Below are positions 8,663 to 17,148 of a DNA stretch of 61,854 bases, piece by piece. The position numbers and the translations under genes were made by a program. The notes under the pieces were generated by a model. The model saw only the letters and a program-made list of their open reading frames with translations. It did not search any database and was not told the origin of the DNA. The stretch spans positions 1 through 61,854 of the forward strand of contig DAOUBA010000147.1 of assembly GCA_034432855.1 (NCBI GenBank), read 5' to 3'. The DNA is from DAOUBA01 sp034432855. Its GTDB lineage: Bacteria; Chloroflexota; Anaerolineae; B4-G1. The stretch's first letter is position 1. The number at the start of each line of letters is the position of its first letter.

Positions 8663-10456
8663 TCACGTTTCACGCATCATATCGGCCAATCCCAACTCGG
8701 CCAACTTTTCCGGCGTCGGGACGCCATCCTCGTCCCAGCCGCGCAGCCGGTAGTATTCGCTCAGCACGGCATCGTATTCCTCGCGTGTGAAATTCTTACC
8801 CGCAGTAGCGCCTTCGGGCAACGGGCGGTCGAAGATGGCCGGCGGTGGGATGTCGTCCTTGCGATGAAAGCCCTCGCGCACATTGAAGATGCGGCCCAGG
8901 TTCCAGATACGCTCGCCGATCTTGTAGATATCGGCCTCGGTATAGGGCTGGCCGGTGCCGGCGGCAAGCAGTCGCGTGAGCGTAACTCCGTCTATGGCCC
9001 AAAAGTCGCAAAAGATACCGGTCCACTTGACGGAATTAAAGTTTTGCAGCGCCATGGTCATCTCGGCCCTGCCCTCCAGCGTGAAGGGGTCTGCGCCGGC
9101 GAAGGCATCGTTCGCCACAGTCCAGGCGCGCATGTGGCAGCCGCCCCGGTCGGAGGTACAGTAGGCCAGCGCCATGCCGTAGGAGCCGCGCGGATCGTAG
9201 GCCGGGAACTCCAGCCCTTTGTTTTCCATCACCAGATGGCCTGCGCCATACTTCTGAGCGATGTAGCGTGCTCCTCTGGAGAGTTCCTCCCCTACCCCAC
9301 GCCGGTAAGCGATGCTCTCGGTCGCTTCCAGGAATTCTTCCGCATCACCAAAGTGGACGCCGAAATCATGGATGCCCTCCTGCGCCATCAACATTGCCAG
9401 GCCCAGCACATTGCCGGTGGAGATGGTATCCAGGCCCAGGTTGTCGCAGAGCCGGTTGAAGGCCGTGACGGTGTCCAGGTCATCCATCGCGCAGTTCGAG
9501 CCACCCATGCCCAGCGTCTCGTACTCCGGCCCCTCCATGGGACCGGCGGCGCTATGGGTAAACTGGCCACAGGCCAGTGGGCAGGTCGCGCAGGCGCGGC
9601 TGGCGCGTTTGCGCTCCTGAAGCGCGTCTGAGTTGATCATCCCGGCCCTCTCGAAGACGCCCTGGCTAAAGCCGCGCGTGGGCAGCAGCCCCGCGCCCTG
9701 CGAGAGGCCGACGATCATTGGAGTGCCTGTGGCGTTGGCCCAAAGGTTGGCCTCGGTCAGCAGATTGGTGCGAAGTATTTCCTCATACAATGCCAGAAAC
9801 GCGCGCATATCCGGCACATGCACCGCTCCTGTGCCATGCACCCCGACGGCCTTGAGGTTCTTGCTGCCAAAGACCGCCCCAACCCCGCCACGCCCGGCCT
9901 GGCGATACGCCTCCGAGGTCAGGCAGGCGAAGGGCACCAGGTTCTCCCCGGCCGGCCCGATCGCGAGCGTGATGAGGTCATTATCACCGGCCTGCGCTTT
10001 CATCCATGCATCCGTCTCCCAGATACCCCGGCCCCACATCGCTGTGGCATCGCGCAGTTCCACCCGCTCGTCCTGGATCAGCAGCGCCGTTGGCTGCGGC
10101 GCCTTTCCGGTGATGATGACGCCGTCATAGCCGGCCAGTTTGAGCTGCAGTGCAAACGCTCCACCGACATAGGAATCGAGGATTGTGCCGGTGGCAGGGG
10201 AGCGGGTGCAGACGACCGTGCGGGCGGTGGTGGCCACGCACGTGCCTGCCAGCGCCCCCGTGAAGATGACGATGGCGTTGGCGGGAGAGAGGGGATCGGT
10301 GTGAGGAGGAAGCAGATCAAAAAGGTAGCGGAAACCCAGTCCTTTGCCGCCGATCAAGTCCCGCGTCCAGGTTTCGTTGAGCGGCTCGGTGAGGATCGTA
10401 CCATTGGCAAGGTCAACACGCAAGACCTTGCCGGCGTAGCAGGTTGTTTGTGTCAT
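8663..10456 (-). CDS. Aldehyde ferredoxin oxidoreductase (second AOR)
   Basis: Full-length AOR-family protein of 597 residues. Cluster ligands are C289-x2-C292-x3-C296 (RACATCPLACG) plus a late cysteine in TGIFCDFW; AGRGGVGAVFGSKNLKAVG (about 187-205) and GLDTISTG are present. The ATG at 10456 has GGAGG upstream. The four-cluster ferredoxin begins 32 nt downstream, a pairing typical of AORs that pass electrons to a dedicated carrier. Its 3' end carries words of the ACGTTTCACG family that overlap the stop codon. Like the first AOR it should need tungsten or molybdenum and pyranopterin; the window offers only mobB from that pathway. Confidence 0.95.
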   Translation of the reverse strand: MTQTTCYAGKVLRVDLANGTILTEPLNETWTRDLIGGKGLGFRYLFDLLPPHTDPLSPANAIVIFTGALAGTCVATTARTVVCTRSPATGTILDSYVGGAFALQLKLAGYDGVIITGKAPQPTALLIQDERVELRDATAMWGRGIWETDAWMKAQAGDNDLITLAIGPAGENLVPFACLTSEAYRQAGRGGVGAVFGSKNLKAVGVHGTGAVHVPDMRAFLALYEEILRTNLLTEANLWANATGTPMIVGLSQGAGLLPTRGFSQGVFERAGMINSDALQERKRASRACATCPLACGQFTHSAAGPMEGPEYETLGMGGSNCAMDDLDTVTAFNRLCDNLGLDTISTGNVLGLAMLMAQEGIHDFGVHFGDAEEFLEATESIAYRRGVGEELSRGARYIAQKYGAGHLVMENKGLEFPAYDPRGSYGMALAYCTSDRGGCHMRAWTVANDAFAGADPFTLEGRAEMTMALQNFNSVKWTGIFCDFWAIDGVTLTRLLAAGTGQPYTEADIYKIGERIWNLGRIFNVREGFHRKDDIPPPAIFDRPLPEGATAGKNFTREEYDAVLSEYYRLRGWDEDGVPTPEKLAELGLADMMRET

Positions 10457-10503
10457 ACGCGACCTCCATCTTGATTAGTGAATAGGGAGCAGTTTTCTTG
10501 CTC

Positions 10504-11319
10504 TCATACCCAGTCCGATACTTCGTTGTACCATCGCTTTTTGGGGCCCACTTTGGCCCGGCGTCTCCATTTCCCGGATTTGGGAGCGGTCTCGATGGCC
10601 TGAAACAGATGGTCGGCCTGGGTTATGATCCGCGCCCGCTGCTCGTCGCTCAGCGCTGCCACGCCGGTCAGCGCCGCCTTGACCCGCTCCAGGTTGGTCG
10701 TCGCGGTGTAGTAGAAACCCCAATCATCGGCCAGCAGTCCGGCGACGTACCCGGCATTGATCCCTGCGTCATCACTCATACCGATCGGGGCGGCCAGCAA
10801 CAAGAGCATCGTGTCTTTGAGGTCCTTGTCGTTGATGTGGACGATCTGCAGTTTTTGCAGCAGCAGGTCAGTCAGCGAGACGCAATGTGGGTGCAGTTCC
10901 AACCGTCCTTTGTAACTGATGCGGTGATTCATGTCGAGCTGATCGTAGAATACGTCAATCATAGGGATACGGTCGCCAAAGTAGATGTGACGGGTCTGCC
11001 CGAAGAGCATCATCATGCGCGGATCATAACTGTAGCCCTGAGCCTCGAAGAAAGCGACCAGTCTTCCCCTGTGCTTGCCGTACGCGGCATAGTCAATGTC
11101 GGTGAAGACGCGCTCGCCCAGCCGCTCCATGCGCCGGTATAGCTCCACATAGTTGGGGAAGTAGAAGTGGAGCGCGATCGGCCCCATCATCCGCAAGATC
11201 AGGCCCTGCTTCCACGCCTCGTCAATCAACCGACGCGCCTCTTCCAGGTAGGTTTCCGGGCTGGGGTATTCCTCCAGGGGAATGTCTTTTGGTAAACGGA
11301 ATTTTCTCTCAGCGACCAT
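10504..11319 (-). CDS. Nucleotidyltransferase-fold protein (AbiEii-like), function unknown
   Basis: About 271 residues. The segment GERVFTDIDYAAYGKH resembles the DxD strand of minimal nucleotidyltransferases, and HPHCVSLTDLLLQKLQIV resembles the K/D-containing helix after it in AbiEii-type proteins. An N-terminal helix-strand (LRMMGPIALHFYF) stands where these proteins have the G-S motif, but a clear GS pair is missing, so catalysis is doubtful. ATG 11319 has GGGG upstream; a GTG at 11325 overlapping the neighbour's stop (GTGA) is equally possible. It is coupled to the metallophosphoesterase gene. I do not recognise a named family with certainty. Confidence 0.6.
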   Translation of the reverse strand: MVAERKFRLPKDIPLEEYPSPETYLEEARRLIDEAWKQGLILRMMGPIALHFYFPNYVELYRRMERLGERVFTDIDYAAYGKHRGRLVAFFEAQGYSYDPRMMMLFGQTRHIYFGDRIPMIDVFYDQLDMNHRISYKGRLELHPHCVSLTDLLLQKLQIVHINDKDLKDTMLLLLAAPIGMSDDAGINAGYVAGLLADDWGFYYTATTNLERVKAALTGVAALSDEQRARIITQADHLFQAIETAPKSGKWRRRAKVGPKKRWYNEVSDWV

Positions 11320-11321
11320 TT

Positions 11322-12251
11322 TCACCCCGACGTGAAGATATAGTCCTTGAGTTTCCCCTTCTGCAGGATCAGCACCACACCTTTCAGGATGCCTTCGGAA
11401 TACTCGCTGCCGGGGTTGATGATCGTCGTGCGCCTGATCTTCTGTACTCCGCGCGACTCGTGGATGTGGCCGTGCAGCCCCAGGAGCGGCTGGTACTTCT
11501 CGATCATCTTCGCCACCGCGCGGCTGCCCACGTGGACGCGGCGGTCGGCTGCCTGCACCAGGTCCTTCGTCAACTCAGGCGCCAGGTCAAGCGCGTAGCC
11601 GTAGGGCGGGGCGTGAAAGTTGAAAATAGAAGTGGACACATTCTGGATTCGACCGATCAGCGACTCCAGCATCGGCTCAAGTTCCTCGTCCGGCTTCTCG
11701 CGCGGCGTCTCCCATGGCGTCGGGTTCGTCCAGGCGAACGTCGCCATCTCATGCTCACCGACCATCACCACCCGGTCATTGCAGTTGACGATCACATCTG
11801 AGCCTTCGATCACTTCGTCTACTTCGAGATGATCGTCGTTGCCAGGCGACATGTAGACCTTGTACGGGGTGCCGGCCAACCGTTCGTCGGCCAGGGCGAT
11901 CCATTCCCTCAGCCGGTCGAGCATCAATCGCTTGAACAGGGCCTCCTGAGCCGCCCGATCGGCCTTCAGTTCGGCGAACTGCTCAGGAGTCAGATGGGTC
12001 CAGTAGTACCCGATGTTCTCGATGGTTTTCTTGAGTCTTTCCAACTCCTCCGGGATGTCCACTATGACATGGCGCCCCATGAACGTGGTTTCCCATCCCT
12101 CACCCACCCGCTCCACCAGCGGGATCAGCATCTTGCCGGTCAAGTCGCCCAGCAGAATGCCGACGTCTACATTGTAGACTTTCAAGGCATTCAGGAATTT
12201 GCGGTAGCAGATGTTGGAGCCGTGGATATCGGTGACGAAAAAAATTCTCAT
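11322..12251 (-). CDS. Calcineurin-like metallophosphoesterase
   Basis: 309 residues with the full metal-ligand set of the family: FFVTDIHGS (DxH) at the N terminus, ILLGDLTGK (GD), SPGNDDHLE (GNDH-like) in the middle and LHGHIHESRG (GHxH) near the C terminus, followed by a typical INPGSEYSEG strand. The ATG at 12251 has GGGGGGAG upstream. Its stop overlaps the start of the nucleotidyltransferase-like gene, so the two form a unit inserted between the permease and the second AOR. The substrate (nucleotide, cyclic nucleotide or phosphoprotein) is not predictable. Confidence 0.88.
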   Translation of the reverse strand: MRIFFVTDIHGSNICYRKFLNALKVYNVDVGILLGDLTGKMLIPLVERVGEGWETTFMGRHVIVDIPEELERLKKTIENIGYYWTHLTPEQFAELKADRAAQEALFKRLMLDRLREWIALADERLAGTPYKVYMSPGNDDHLEVDEVIEGSDVIVNCNDRVVMVGEHEMATFAWTNPTPWETPREKPDEELEPMLESLIGRIQNVSTSIFNFHAPPYGYALDLAPELTKDLVQAADRRVHVGSRAVAKMIEKYQPLLGLHGHIHESRGVQKIRRTTIINPGSEYSEGILKGVVLILQKGKLKDYIFTSG

Positions 12252-12286
12252 CGCGACTCCCCCCTACTCTCCGCTCCCTGCTCCTC

Positions 12287-13900
12287 TTACTCAGGCGGCA
12301 ACTCACCGTAGGCCATGCTGACGTCAATACCGACCCGTTTATTCCGCGCGACCCAGAAGTAGTACCAGGCGATGCCCAGTCCCCAGATGATGACGTAAAA
12401 GATCAGGGAGGCAATGGTCAACTCCTCCAGGCCGGGCATGACGATGAAGAAATAGAACAGGATCGCCAGGTAGATCAGGTTGACAATCCCGCCGATGGTG
12501 ACAACCGGGATGTTCGCGATCTTCCAGTGGCTGTACGGCGAGGCCTCCCAGATATGGCGCGCTTTCTTCACGAATGGGAAGATGGTCGCGGCCAACGCGG
12601 TCACGCCGAACACAGAGACAATCTCCAGGCCGGTCACGGAGAGGCCGCTCATCTGCTCCTGCCACACCGCGTAGAGCGCGATACCGATCTCACCCAGGAT
12701 GAAACAGAGGATGTGGTTCTTGACCGGCGTGGCCCAGCGCGGATTAATATCGGTGAACCACTTGGGCCCGATGCGATCCATGCCCCAGGCGAAGAGGATG
12801 CGCGGGAATGCCAGATAGGAGAGCGCTACCCACCAAAAGTTGAATAAGACGAACGAAAGGGCCATCAGGAACAAGAGTATGGGACTGCGGGTGACGACGG
12901 CGGCCAGCCCGACGAAATGCGGTGCCCATGGCATGGTATATCCGGCCAACTCGCCGCCCAGCGTTTCGTCCACGAAGGCCGCCGCGCTGAGGAACTGGAA
13001 GCCGACCGTGCGGTACAGGACAATGGACAGCCAGAGCATAAAGAAAGCCGGCACGAGGATGGCGAACAGGTTGCCCAGGATGATGGATTTGTCGGGTCGC
13101 TTGACTTCACCGGCGATGAAGGTGATGCAGTAGCTGTAGGCAAACAGCCACGAACCGGCCACCATCACGCCCAGCGTATCGAACCAGTTCCAGGTGACCG
13201 GCAGCGTCTTGCCGGCTGCCTCCATCTCGGCCTGCGCGGCAACCAGGAATTGGTCGTAACTTAACGACCCATATTCAGCCGCCAGGTCGTTCCACGCCCG
13301 GACGAACGCTTCGCGCGAGGTGAAGGTGAAGACCAGCAGGATGACGAGCGCGCCCAGGATACCCAATGCCATAACGACTTTCTGGGCTTGGGCGAAAACC
13401 TTGATCCCGAAGACAAGGAAGAAGAGCGCGATCAGGTTCACCAGGCTGGCGATCAGGAACAGAGCCAACGGTTGGGAGAGGAAATCGGCGACTTGCGGCA
13501 TGCCGAGGAACTGGAATAACATCACCAGGCCCGGATCCACCGTCCAGGGGGCCAGGACGTAGATCCACATAATCCAGACGAAAGCATTGCCGAAACTTTC
13601 CGCAATGCCGATCAGGGGACTGAGAATACGGGAGTTATAGATGTACTCACCGCCGCTGCGGGGCATACTGCCGCCCAAGATACCCCACACCAGCGAGAAG
13701 CCAATGCCACACATAACAGCAGACAGAATGGTGGCGATGATCAGATTGCCACCGGTGTAGACCGAAAGCCCCAGGCTGATCATCACCCACATACTGGGCG
13801 TCAGGCCCTGGTTCATGAACCCGACCCCAAACGCATCGAGCAGCGAAAGGCCGCGCACCAGCCCGCTGGCCTTCCTGGCAAACACTTTTTCTTCGGCCAT
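12287..13900 (-). CDS. APC-family amino acid permease
   Basis: A 537-residue polytopic membrane protein with about 12 hydrophobic segments; the N terminus (ARKASGLVRGLSLLDAFGVG) and the following SMPRSGGEYIYNSR loop are classic amino acid-polyamine-organocation transporter features. GAGGAGG precedes the ATG at 13900. It lies between the Lrp/AsnC regulator and the catabolic enzymes, all on the same strand, so it most likely imports the amino acid or amine that the aminotransferases consume. Antiport or proton symport cannot be decided from sequence. Confidence 0.92.
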   Translation of the reverse strand: MAEEKVFARKASGLVRGLSLLDAFGVGFMNQGLTPSMWVMISLGLSVYTGGNLIIATILSAVMCGIGFSLVWGILGGSMPRSGGEYIYNSRILSPLIGIAESFGNAFVWIMWIYVLAPWTVDPGLVMLFQFLGMPQVADFLSQPLALFLIASLVNLIALFFLVFGIKVFAQAQKVVMALGILGALVILLVFTFTSREAFVRAWNDLAAEYGSLSYDQFLVAAQAEMEAAGKTLPVTWNWFDTLGVMVAGSWLFAYSYCITFIAGEVKRPDKSIILGNLFAILVPAFFMLWLSIVLYRTVGFQFLSAAAFVDETLGGELAGYTMPWAPHFVGLAAVVTRSPILLFLMALSFVLFNFWWVALSYLAFPRILFAWGMDRIGPKWFTDINPRWATPVKNHILCFILGEIGIALYAVWQEQMSGLSVTGLEIVSVFGVTALAATIFPFVKKARHIWEASPYSHWKIANIPVVTIGGIVNLIYLAILFYFFIVMPGLEELTIASLIFYVIIWGLGIAWYYFWVARNKRVGIDVSMAYGELPPE

Positions 13901-13973
13901 TTTCCTCCTCCTATTTAGCTATACTTGGGCCATTGAGGGCTCGTGTCACACTGGCGAGGTTTATCAATCCATC

Positions 13974-14465
13974 TCATTCCTCCTCACTCTCCACAGCACA
14001 TACGGAACTGGGAATATCCCAGTCGTAAACGTCCTTCAGGATCAGCGGCACCAGGATCGTGCTTGTCTTCCTGACTCCCGGCACATTGCCGACGACTTCG
14101 GTCACGAAGTGGTAGAGTTCCTCGTTATCGCGGGCACAGACCTGGATGCTCAGGTCCCGATCGCCTGTTGAGCAGGCAACATAACTCACCTGTTCAAACT
14201 CGGCCATCTTGTGGGCCACTTCGAGCACATGCCCGGGCTCGATTTCCAGCCAGACATCGGCCGTAACGGGGAAACCGATGGCTTTGGGGTTCACGATGGC
14301 GCTGACGCGGATGACGCCGGACTGGATCAACCGGTCAATGCGCCGGCTGACAGCCCGTTCGGAGACGTTGCCTATACGTCGCGCGATCTCGGCGCCGGAC
14401 ATGCGGCCATCCTCGATCAGGAGATGCACAATCGCGCGATCAAGCGGGTCAATTCTGCGGCTCAT
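13974..14465 (-). CDS. Lrp/AsnC-family transcriptional regulator
   Basis: 163 residues: an N-terminal winged helix-turn-helix (RIDPLDRAIVHLLIEDGRMS, then RRIGNVSERAVSRRIDRLI) and a C-terminal RAM-type ligand domain (VTADVWLEIEPG..., YVACSTGDRDLSIQVCARD). Members sense amino acids and often control adjacent transport and catabolic genes. It is the first gene of the minus-strand island, 73 nt before the permease, and has its own strong promoter at 14504-14532 with a possible inverted-repeat operator. It is therefore the probable autoregulated switch of the island. Confidence 0.93.
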   Translation of the reverse strand: MSRRIDPLDRAIVHLLIEDGRMSGAEIARRIGNVSERAVSRRIDRLIQSGVIRVSAIVNPKAIGFPVTADVWLEIEPGHVLEVAHKMAEFEQVSYVACSTGDRDLSIQVCARDNEELYHFVTEVVGNVPGVRKTSTILVPLILKDVYDWDIPSSVCAVESEEE

Positions 14466-14503
14466 TGTACGGGGAAAGAAAAGTGTTACCCTTTTGTACA
14501 GTC

Positions 14504-14532
14504 ATTATACGCAATATGTCCGAAAAAGTCAA
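14504..14532 (-). promoter_or_regulatory. Sigma-70-type promoter of the Lrp/AsnC gene
   Basis: On the minus strand TTGACT (14527-14532) and TATAAT (14504-14509) are separated by exactly 17 bases. The -10 lies 38 bases upstream of the regulator start codon. Confidence 0.8.
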
Positions 14533-14562
14533 GTTTTGTCAGATTACTGTCTATTTTGGACA
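14517..14562. promoter_or_regulatory. Candidate operator inverted repeat over the -35 region
   Basis: TGTCCGAAAA at 14517-14526 and TTTTGGACA at 14554-14562 are near-perfect complements, spaced about three helical turns apart and flanking the -35 box of the regulator promoter. Lrp/AsnC proteins bind such spaced AT-rich repeats, so autoregulation is plausible but not shown. Confidence 0.4.
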
Positions 14563-14790
14563 TAAGCCGCTCCATCGTGCCGGCACCTGGCATGGCAGAA
14601 GCGGGCTGAACGTGCTCTGGCGGGTTGAGTGTTGGGCTATTTGGTGTTATCATTGGACCGGCAGTGCCGTTGCCGGTGGAGGAGCGAGAGACGGAGGTCG
14701 TCACCGTTCTGGCCGATTGGCAGAATGTGGAAAGCGCTGCCTACGGCACTGGCGCTGCCCGCGCAACCTGCGATGCACAGGAGTTCCTAC

Positions 14791-15303
14791 GTGGCGCACT
14801 CCGTTGACCTGAACTATTGCCCCGTCTGCGGCCACCCGCTCGAGGACCGTGAGGCCTTCGGGCGGATGCGGCGCGCCTGCCCGGCCTGCAATCGCATCAT
14901 CTTCCGCGATCTCAAGGTCGCCGCTGGGGTGCTGGTCGAGCACGAAGGTAAGGTGCTCCTGGTGCGCCGGAGTGGGGGCTTGCGCCAGGGGCTGTGGAGT
15001 TTCCCCGCCGGCTTTGTCGAGTGCGACGAACATCCCGCCGAGACTGCCGTGCGCGAGTGCCGCGAGGAAACCGGACTGGAAGTGGAACTCACCGGCATCC
15101 TCGACGTCATCGGGCCGGAGCCGGAAGGCGTGGCCAACATCGTCATCGTCTATCGGGCGCGCATCGTGGGCGGCGCACTGCGGGCCGGCGACGACGCCGA
15201 CCAGGTAGCCTTCTTCGCGCCCGGGGAACTACCTCCGCTGGCCTTTCGCGCCACCGAGACCGCTCTCGGCAAGTGGCACGATTCCCAACTGCGCTATCTC
15301 TAG
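14791..15303 (+). CDS. NUDIX hydrolase with N-terminal zinc ribbon
   Basis: 170 residues. An N-terminal zinc ribbon (CPVCGHP ... CPACNRIIF, about residues 8-34) is followed by a NUDIX domain whose box GFVECDEHPAETAVRECREE TGLE matches Gx5Ex7REUXEExGU. I choose the GTG at 14791 because AGGAG lies seven bases before it; an ATG 18 nt upstream is the alternative. Zinc-ribbon NUDIX proteins include NADH pyrophosphatase relatives and ADP-ribose hydrolases; the substrate is not resolved. The last 75 bases are antisense to the end of the pentapeptide-like gene. The roughly 300 bases before it hold only the Lrp promoter region and nothing else I can recognise. Confidence 0.9.
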   Translation: MAHSVDLNYCPVCGHPLEDREAFGRMRRACPACNRIIFRDLKVAAGVLVEHEGKVLLVRRSGGLRQGLWSFPAGFVECDEHPAETAVRECREETGLEVELTGILDVIGPEPEGVANIVIVYRARIVGGALRAGDDADQVAFFAPGELPPLAFRATETALGKWHDSQLRYL

Positions 15304-15864
15304 GCCCGCCGGCACGTCGTGCGCGTGAAATCCACAACCGCTGAGCCTGATCTCGCGCCCCAATTGCTCCCGCGAGTTATTGAACAGGATATGCAACAGA
15401 TTGGTCCCACCGAGGAAGGAGACGCCTATCAAGTCGGCCCGACCGCGCAGGACGAGGCCTTCGAACTCGGCCCAGCCGACAAAGACGGTGTTATGGATCA
15501 CGACGCGCCCGTCGTTCTGAATGCCCCGCCCGTGAAAGTCACCTTCAAAGATGCAATCCTCGATCAACAAGGAGGAATAGAAATAGGCCTGCGCAAAGTG
15601 AGCGGCGGCGATGCGACAGCCGACCAGTTCTATCATCTCATAGAACGTGCGCGCCTCCAGGTCAATCTCATCCAGAAGGCAATTGTGCAAGATGATCGGC
15701 TGGTAGATGCCGCGCATATCCTCGCCGCAAAGCCAGCGACCCATAACCAACGGGTCGAGATCGAGTAAGCCCTCTACCCGCGCGTCTTGAATTGGCTCAC
15801 CGATGCTCAGGTGTTCGAGCACCTGGGTAGGTGACATCACCTCGTACTGGTCTGCCCTTTCCAT
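15229..15864 (-). CDS. Pentapeptide-repeat-like protein
   Basis: About 211 residues from the ATG at 15864; a second ATG at 15837 has GAGG just upstream and is equally likely. The middle (GLLDLDPLVMGRWLCGEDMRG..., LIEDCIFEGDFHGRGIQNDG, NTVFVGWAEFEGLVLRGRADL) is a run of degenerate five-residue steps with hydrophobic centres, as in quadrilateral beta-helix pentapeptide proteins. The C-terminal 25 residues are encoded antisense to the NUDIX gene and may not be conserved. It diverges from the polysaccharide deacetylase across a 115-bp promoter region. Function unknown. Confidence 0.65.
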   Translation of the reverse strand: MERADQYEVMSPTQVLEHLSIGEPIQDARVEGLLDLDPLVMGRWLCGEDMRGIYQPIILHNCLLDEIDLEARTFYEMIELVGCRIAAAHFAQAYFYSSLLIEDCIFEGDFHGRGIQNDGRVVIHNTVFVGWAEFEGLVLRGRADLIGVSFLGGTNLLHILFNNSREQLGREIRLSGCGFHAHDVPAGLEIAQLGIVPLAESGLGGAKGQRR

Positions 15865-15979
15865 CTCCGGTAGAAGTATACAACAAGATGTGATTTCCGC
15901 ACGCGCCGCCTCCACCGGGCTCATAGGCCTGGCTGCCCACTTGACAGATCGCTCCACCTGGGGTATCCTTTTGCCCGCT

Positions 15980-16888
15980 ATGCCCGCACGACCTCGTCTC
16001 TCTCCCCGTTCCACATCCGGGCTCGGGATGACGCGGCAGGCACTTTGTGCGCCGATGCTGGCCGTCATCCTGAGCCTGCTTTTCGTTCGGCCAGTGTGGA
16101 GCGGGTGGGAGGTCCCTCAGACGGTCGAGCCGACCCCCAACCTTCACTCGTCGTCCAGGCAGTCGGCCGCTGCGAGCCCCACTCCCACGCCGGCAGCCCT
16201 GGAGGAGCAGGTGCGAGTGCCCATTCTGATGTACCACTACGTCTCCGAACTCCCGCCTGACCCTGACCGCTACCGCCGTGACCTCACCGTCTTGCCGGAG
16301 AATTTTGCCGCCCAACTCCGTTATCTGGATGACGCCGGCTACCACACCATCACCCTGGCCGACCTGTACCTGTATTGGACGCAGGGCTATCCCTTGCCGG
16401 AGAAACCGATCGTCCTCACCTTCGACGATGGCTACCGCGACGCCTACGAGATCGTGTTTCCCATGTTGCTCGAATATGGCTTCACCGGCACCTTCTTTGT
16501 GCTCGCCACTCCCGCCCACTTTGAGCAGCCGGAGTACCTGACCTGGGCGCAGATGAAGGAGATGTCGGATGCGGGGATGGACATCCAGGCTCACGGACGG
16601 GATCACGTGGACTTGCGTGAGCAGTCCTACGATTACCTCGTCTACCAGATCGTGGGCATCCAGGAAGCAATCCAGTACCACACCGGTCGGCTGCCGCGTT
16701 TCTTCTGCTACCCCTCGGGCCGGTACGATGCCAGCGCGATCGCCGTCCTCGAGGCGGCCGGCTACTGGGGCGCGGTGACGACCCGGTGGGGAAACAGCGA
16801 GACCTTCGCCGAGCGCTACGAGATGCCGCGCATCCGCATCCGGGGCAGCGACACGCTGCAGAGTTTCATCGAGAAGTTGGAGGATTAG
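15980..16888 (+). CDS. Secreted polysaccharide deacetylase (NodB/CE4 family)
   Basis: 302 residues from ATG 15980, beginning with a signal peptide or membrane anchor (LCAPMLAVILSLLFV) followed by a Ser/Thr/Pro-rich linker. The CE4 domain shows VPILMYHYV, the catalytic and metal motif LTFDDGYRDAYE (TFDDG), AHGRDHVDL in place of the HxxxH motif, and FCYPSGRYD near the end. Family members remove N-acetyl groups from peptidoglycan or surface polysaccharide outside the membrane. An ATG at 16028 right before the hydrophobic stretch is an alternative start. The rpsA promoter begins just after its stop. Confidence 0.9.
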   Translation: MPARPRLSPRSTSGLGMTRQALCAPMLAVILSLLFVRPVWSGWEVPQTVEPTPNLHSSSRQSAAASPTPTPAALEEQVRVPILMYHYVSELPPDPDRYRRDLTVLPENFAAQLRYLDDAGYHTITLADLYLYWTQGYPLPEKPIVLTFDDGYRDAYEIVFPMLLEYGFTGTFFVLATPAHFEQPEYLTWAQMKEMSDAGMDIQAHGRDHVDLREQSYDYLVYQIVGIQEAIQYHTGRLPRFFCYPSGRYDASAIAVLEAAGYWGAVTTRWGNSETFAERYEMPRIRIRGSDTLQSFIEKLED

Positions 16889-16893
16889 CCGAT

Positions 16894-16921
16894 TTGACAT
16901 TCCTCTACGACGTGATAGAAT
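16894..16921 (+). promoter_or_regulatory. Promoter of the rpsA-infA unit
   Basis: TTGACA (16894-16899) and TAGAAT (16916-16921) with a 16-base spacer. Transcription from here would give a leader of about 220 nt before rpsA. Confidence 0.7.
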
Positions 16922-17069
16922 ACACGTGTACGTACATTTTGGAGACACCGCCCCTTTCACCGTGCGGGCTGCGAAGCCGAACCGCCTTTGACAGACTGGC
17001 CTTTGCATGAGGTAGGCAGGGTAGGACAAGACGATTCGCCAATCCGTCCGATGTCAATACAGGTTGTGG

Positions 17070-17105
17070 ACCGGCATTGCCCGCACCAGTGCAGGTGATG
17101 CCGGT
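17070..17105 (+). promoter_or_regulatory. Hairpin in the rpsA leader
   Basis: ACCGGCAT (17070-17077) pairs with ATGCCGGT (17098-17105), with an inner GCAC/GTGC helix. It ends about 27 bases before the rpsA ribosome-binding site. S1 represses its own mRNA in enterobacteria through leader stem-loops, so a similar role is possible here, by analogy only. Confidence 0.45.
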
Positions 17106-17148
17106 TTCCTTGCCGGAGGGCGGTGTCCGACGAGGAGCAGCCTGGTTT

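Noticed and set aside
1445..10456. Possible selenocysteine (in-frame UGA) in the two AOR genes, given tRNA-Sec
   Set aside because: Both AOR frames are complete with all four cluster cysteines encoded by TGC/TGT and no internal UGA.
15797..17029. 410-codon minus-strand frame over the deacetylase and rpsA leader
   Set aside because: Antisense to the CE4 domain and crossing a promoter; composition unlike a protein.
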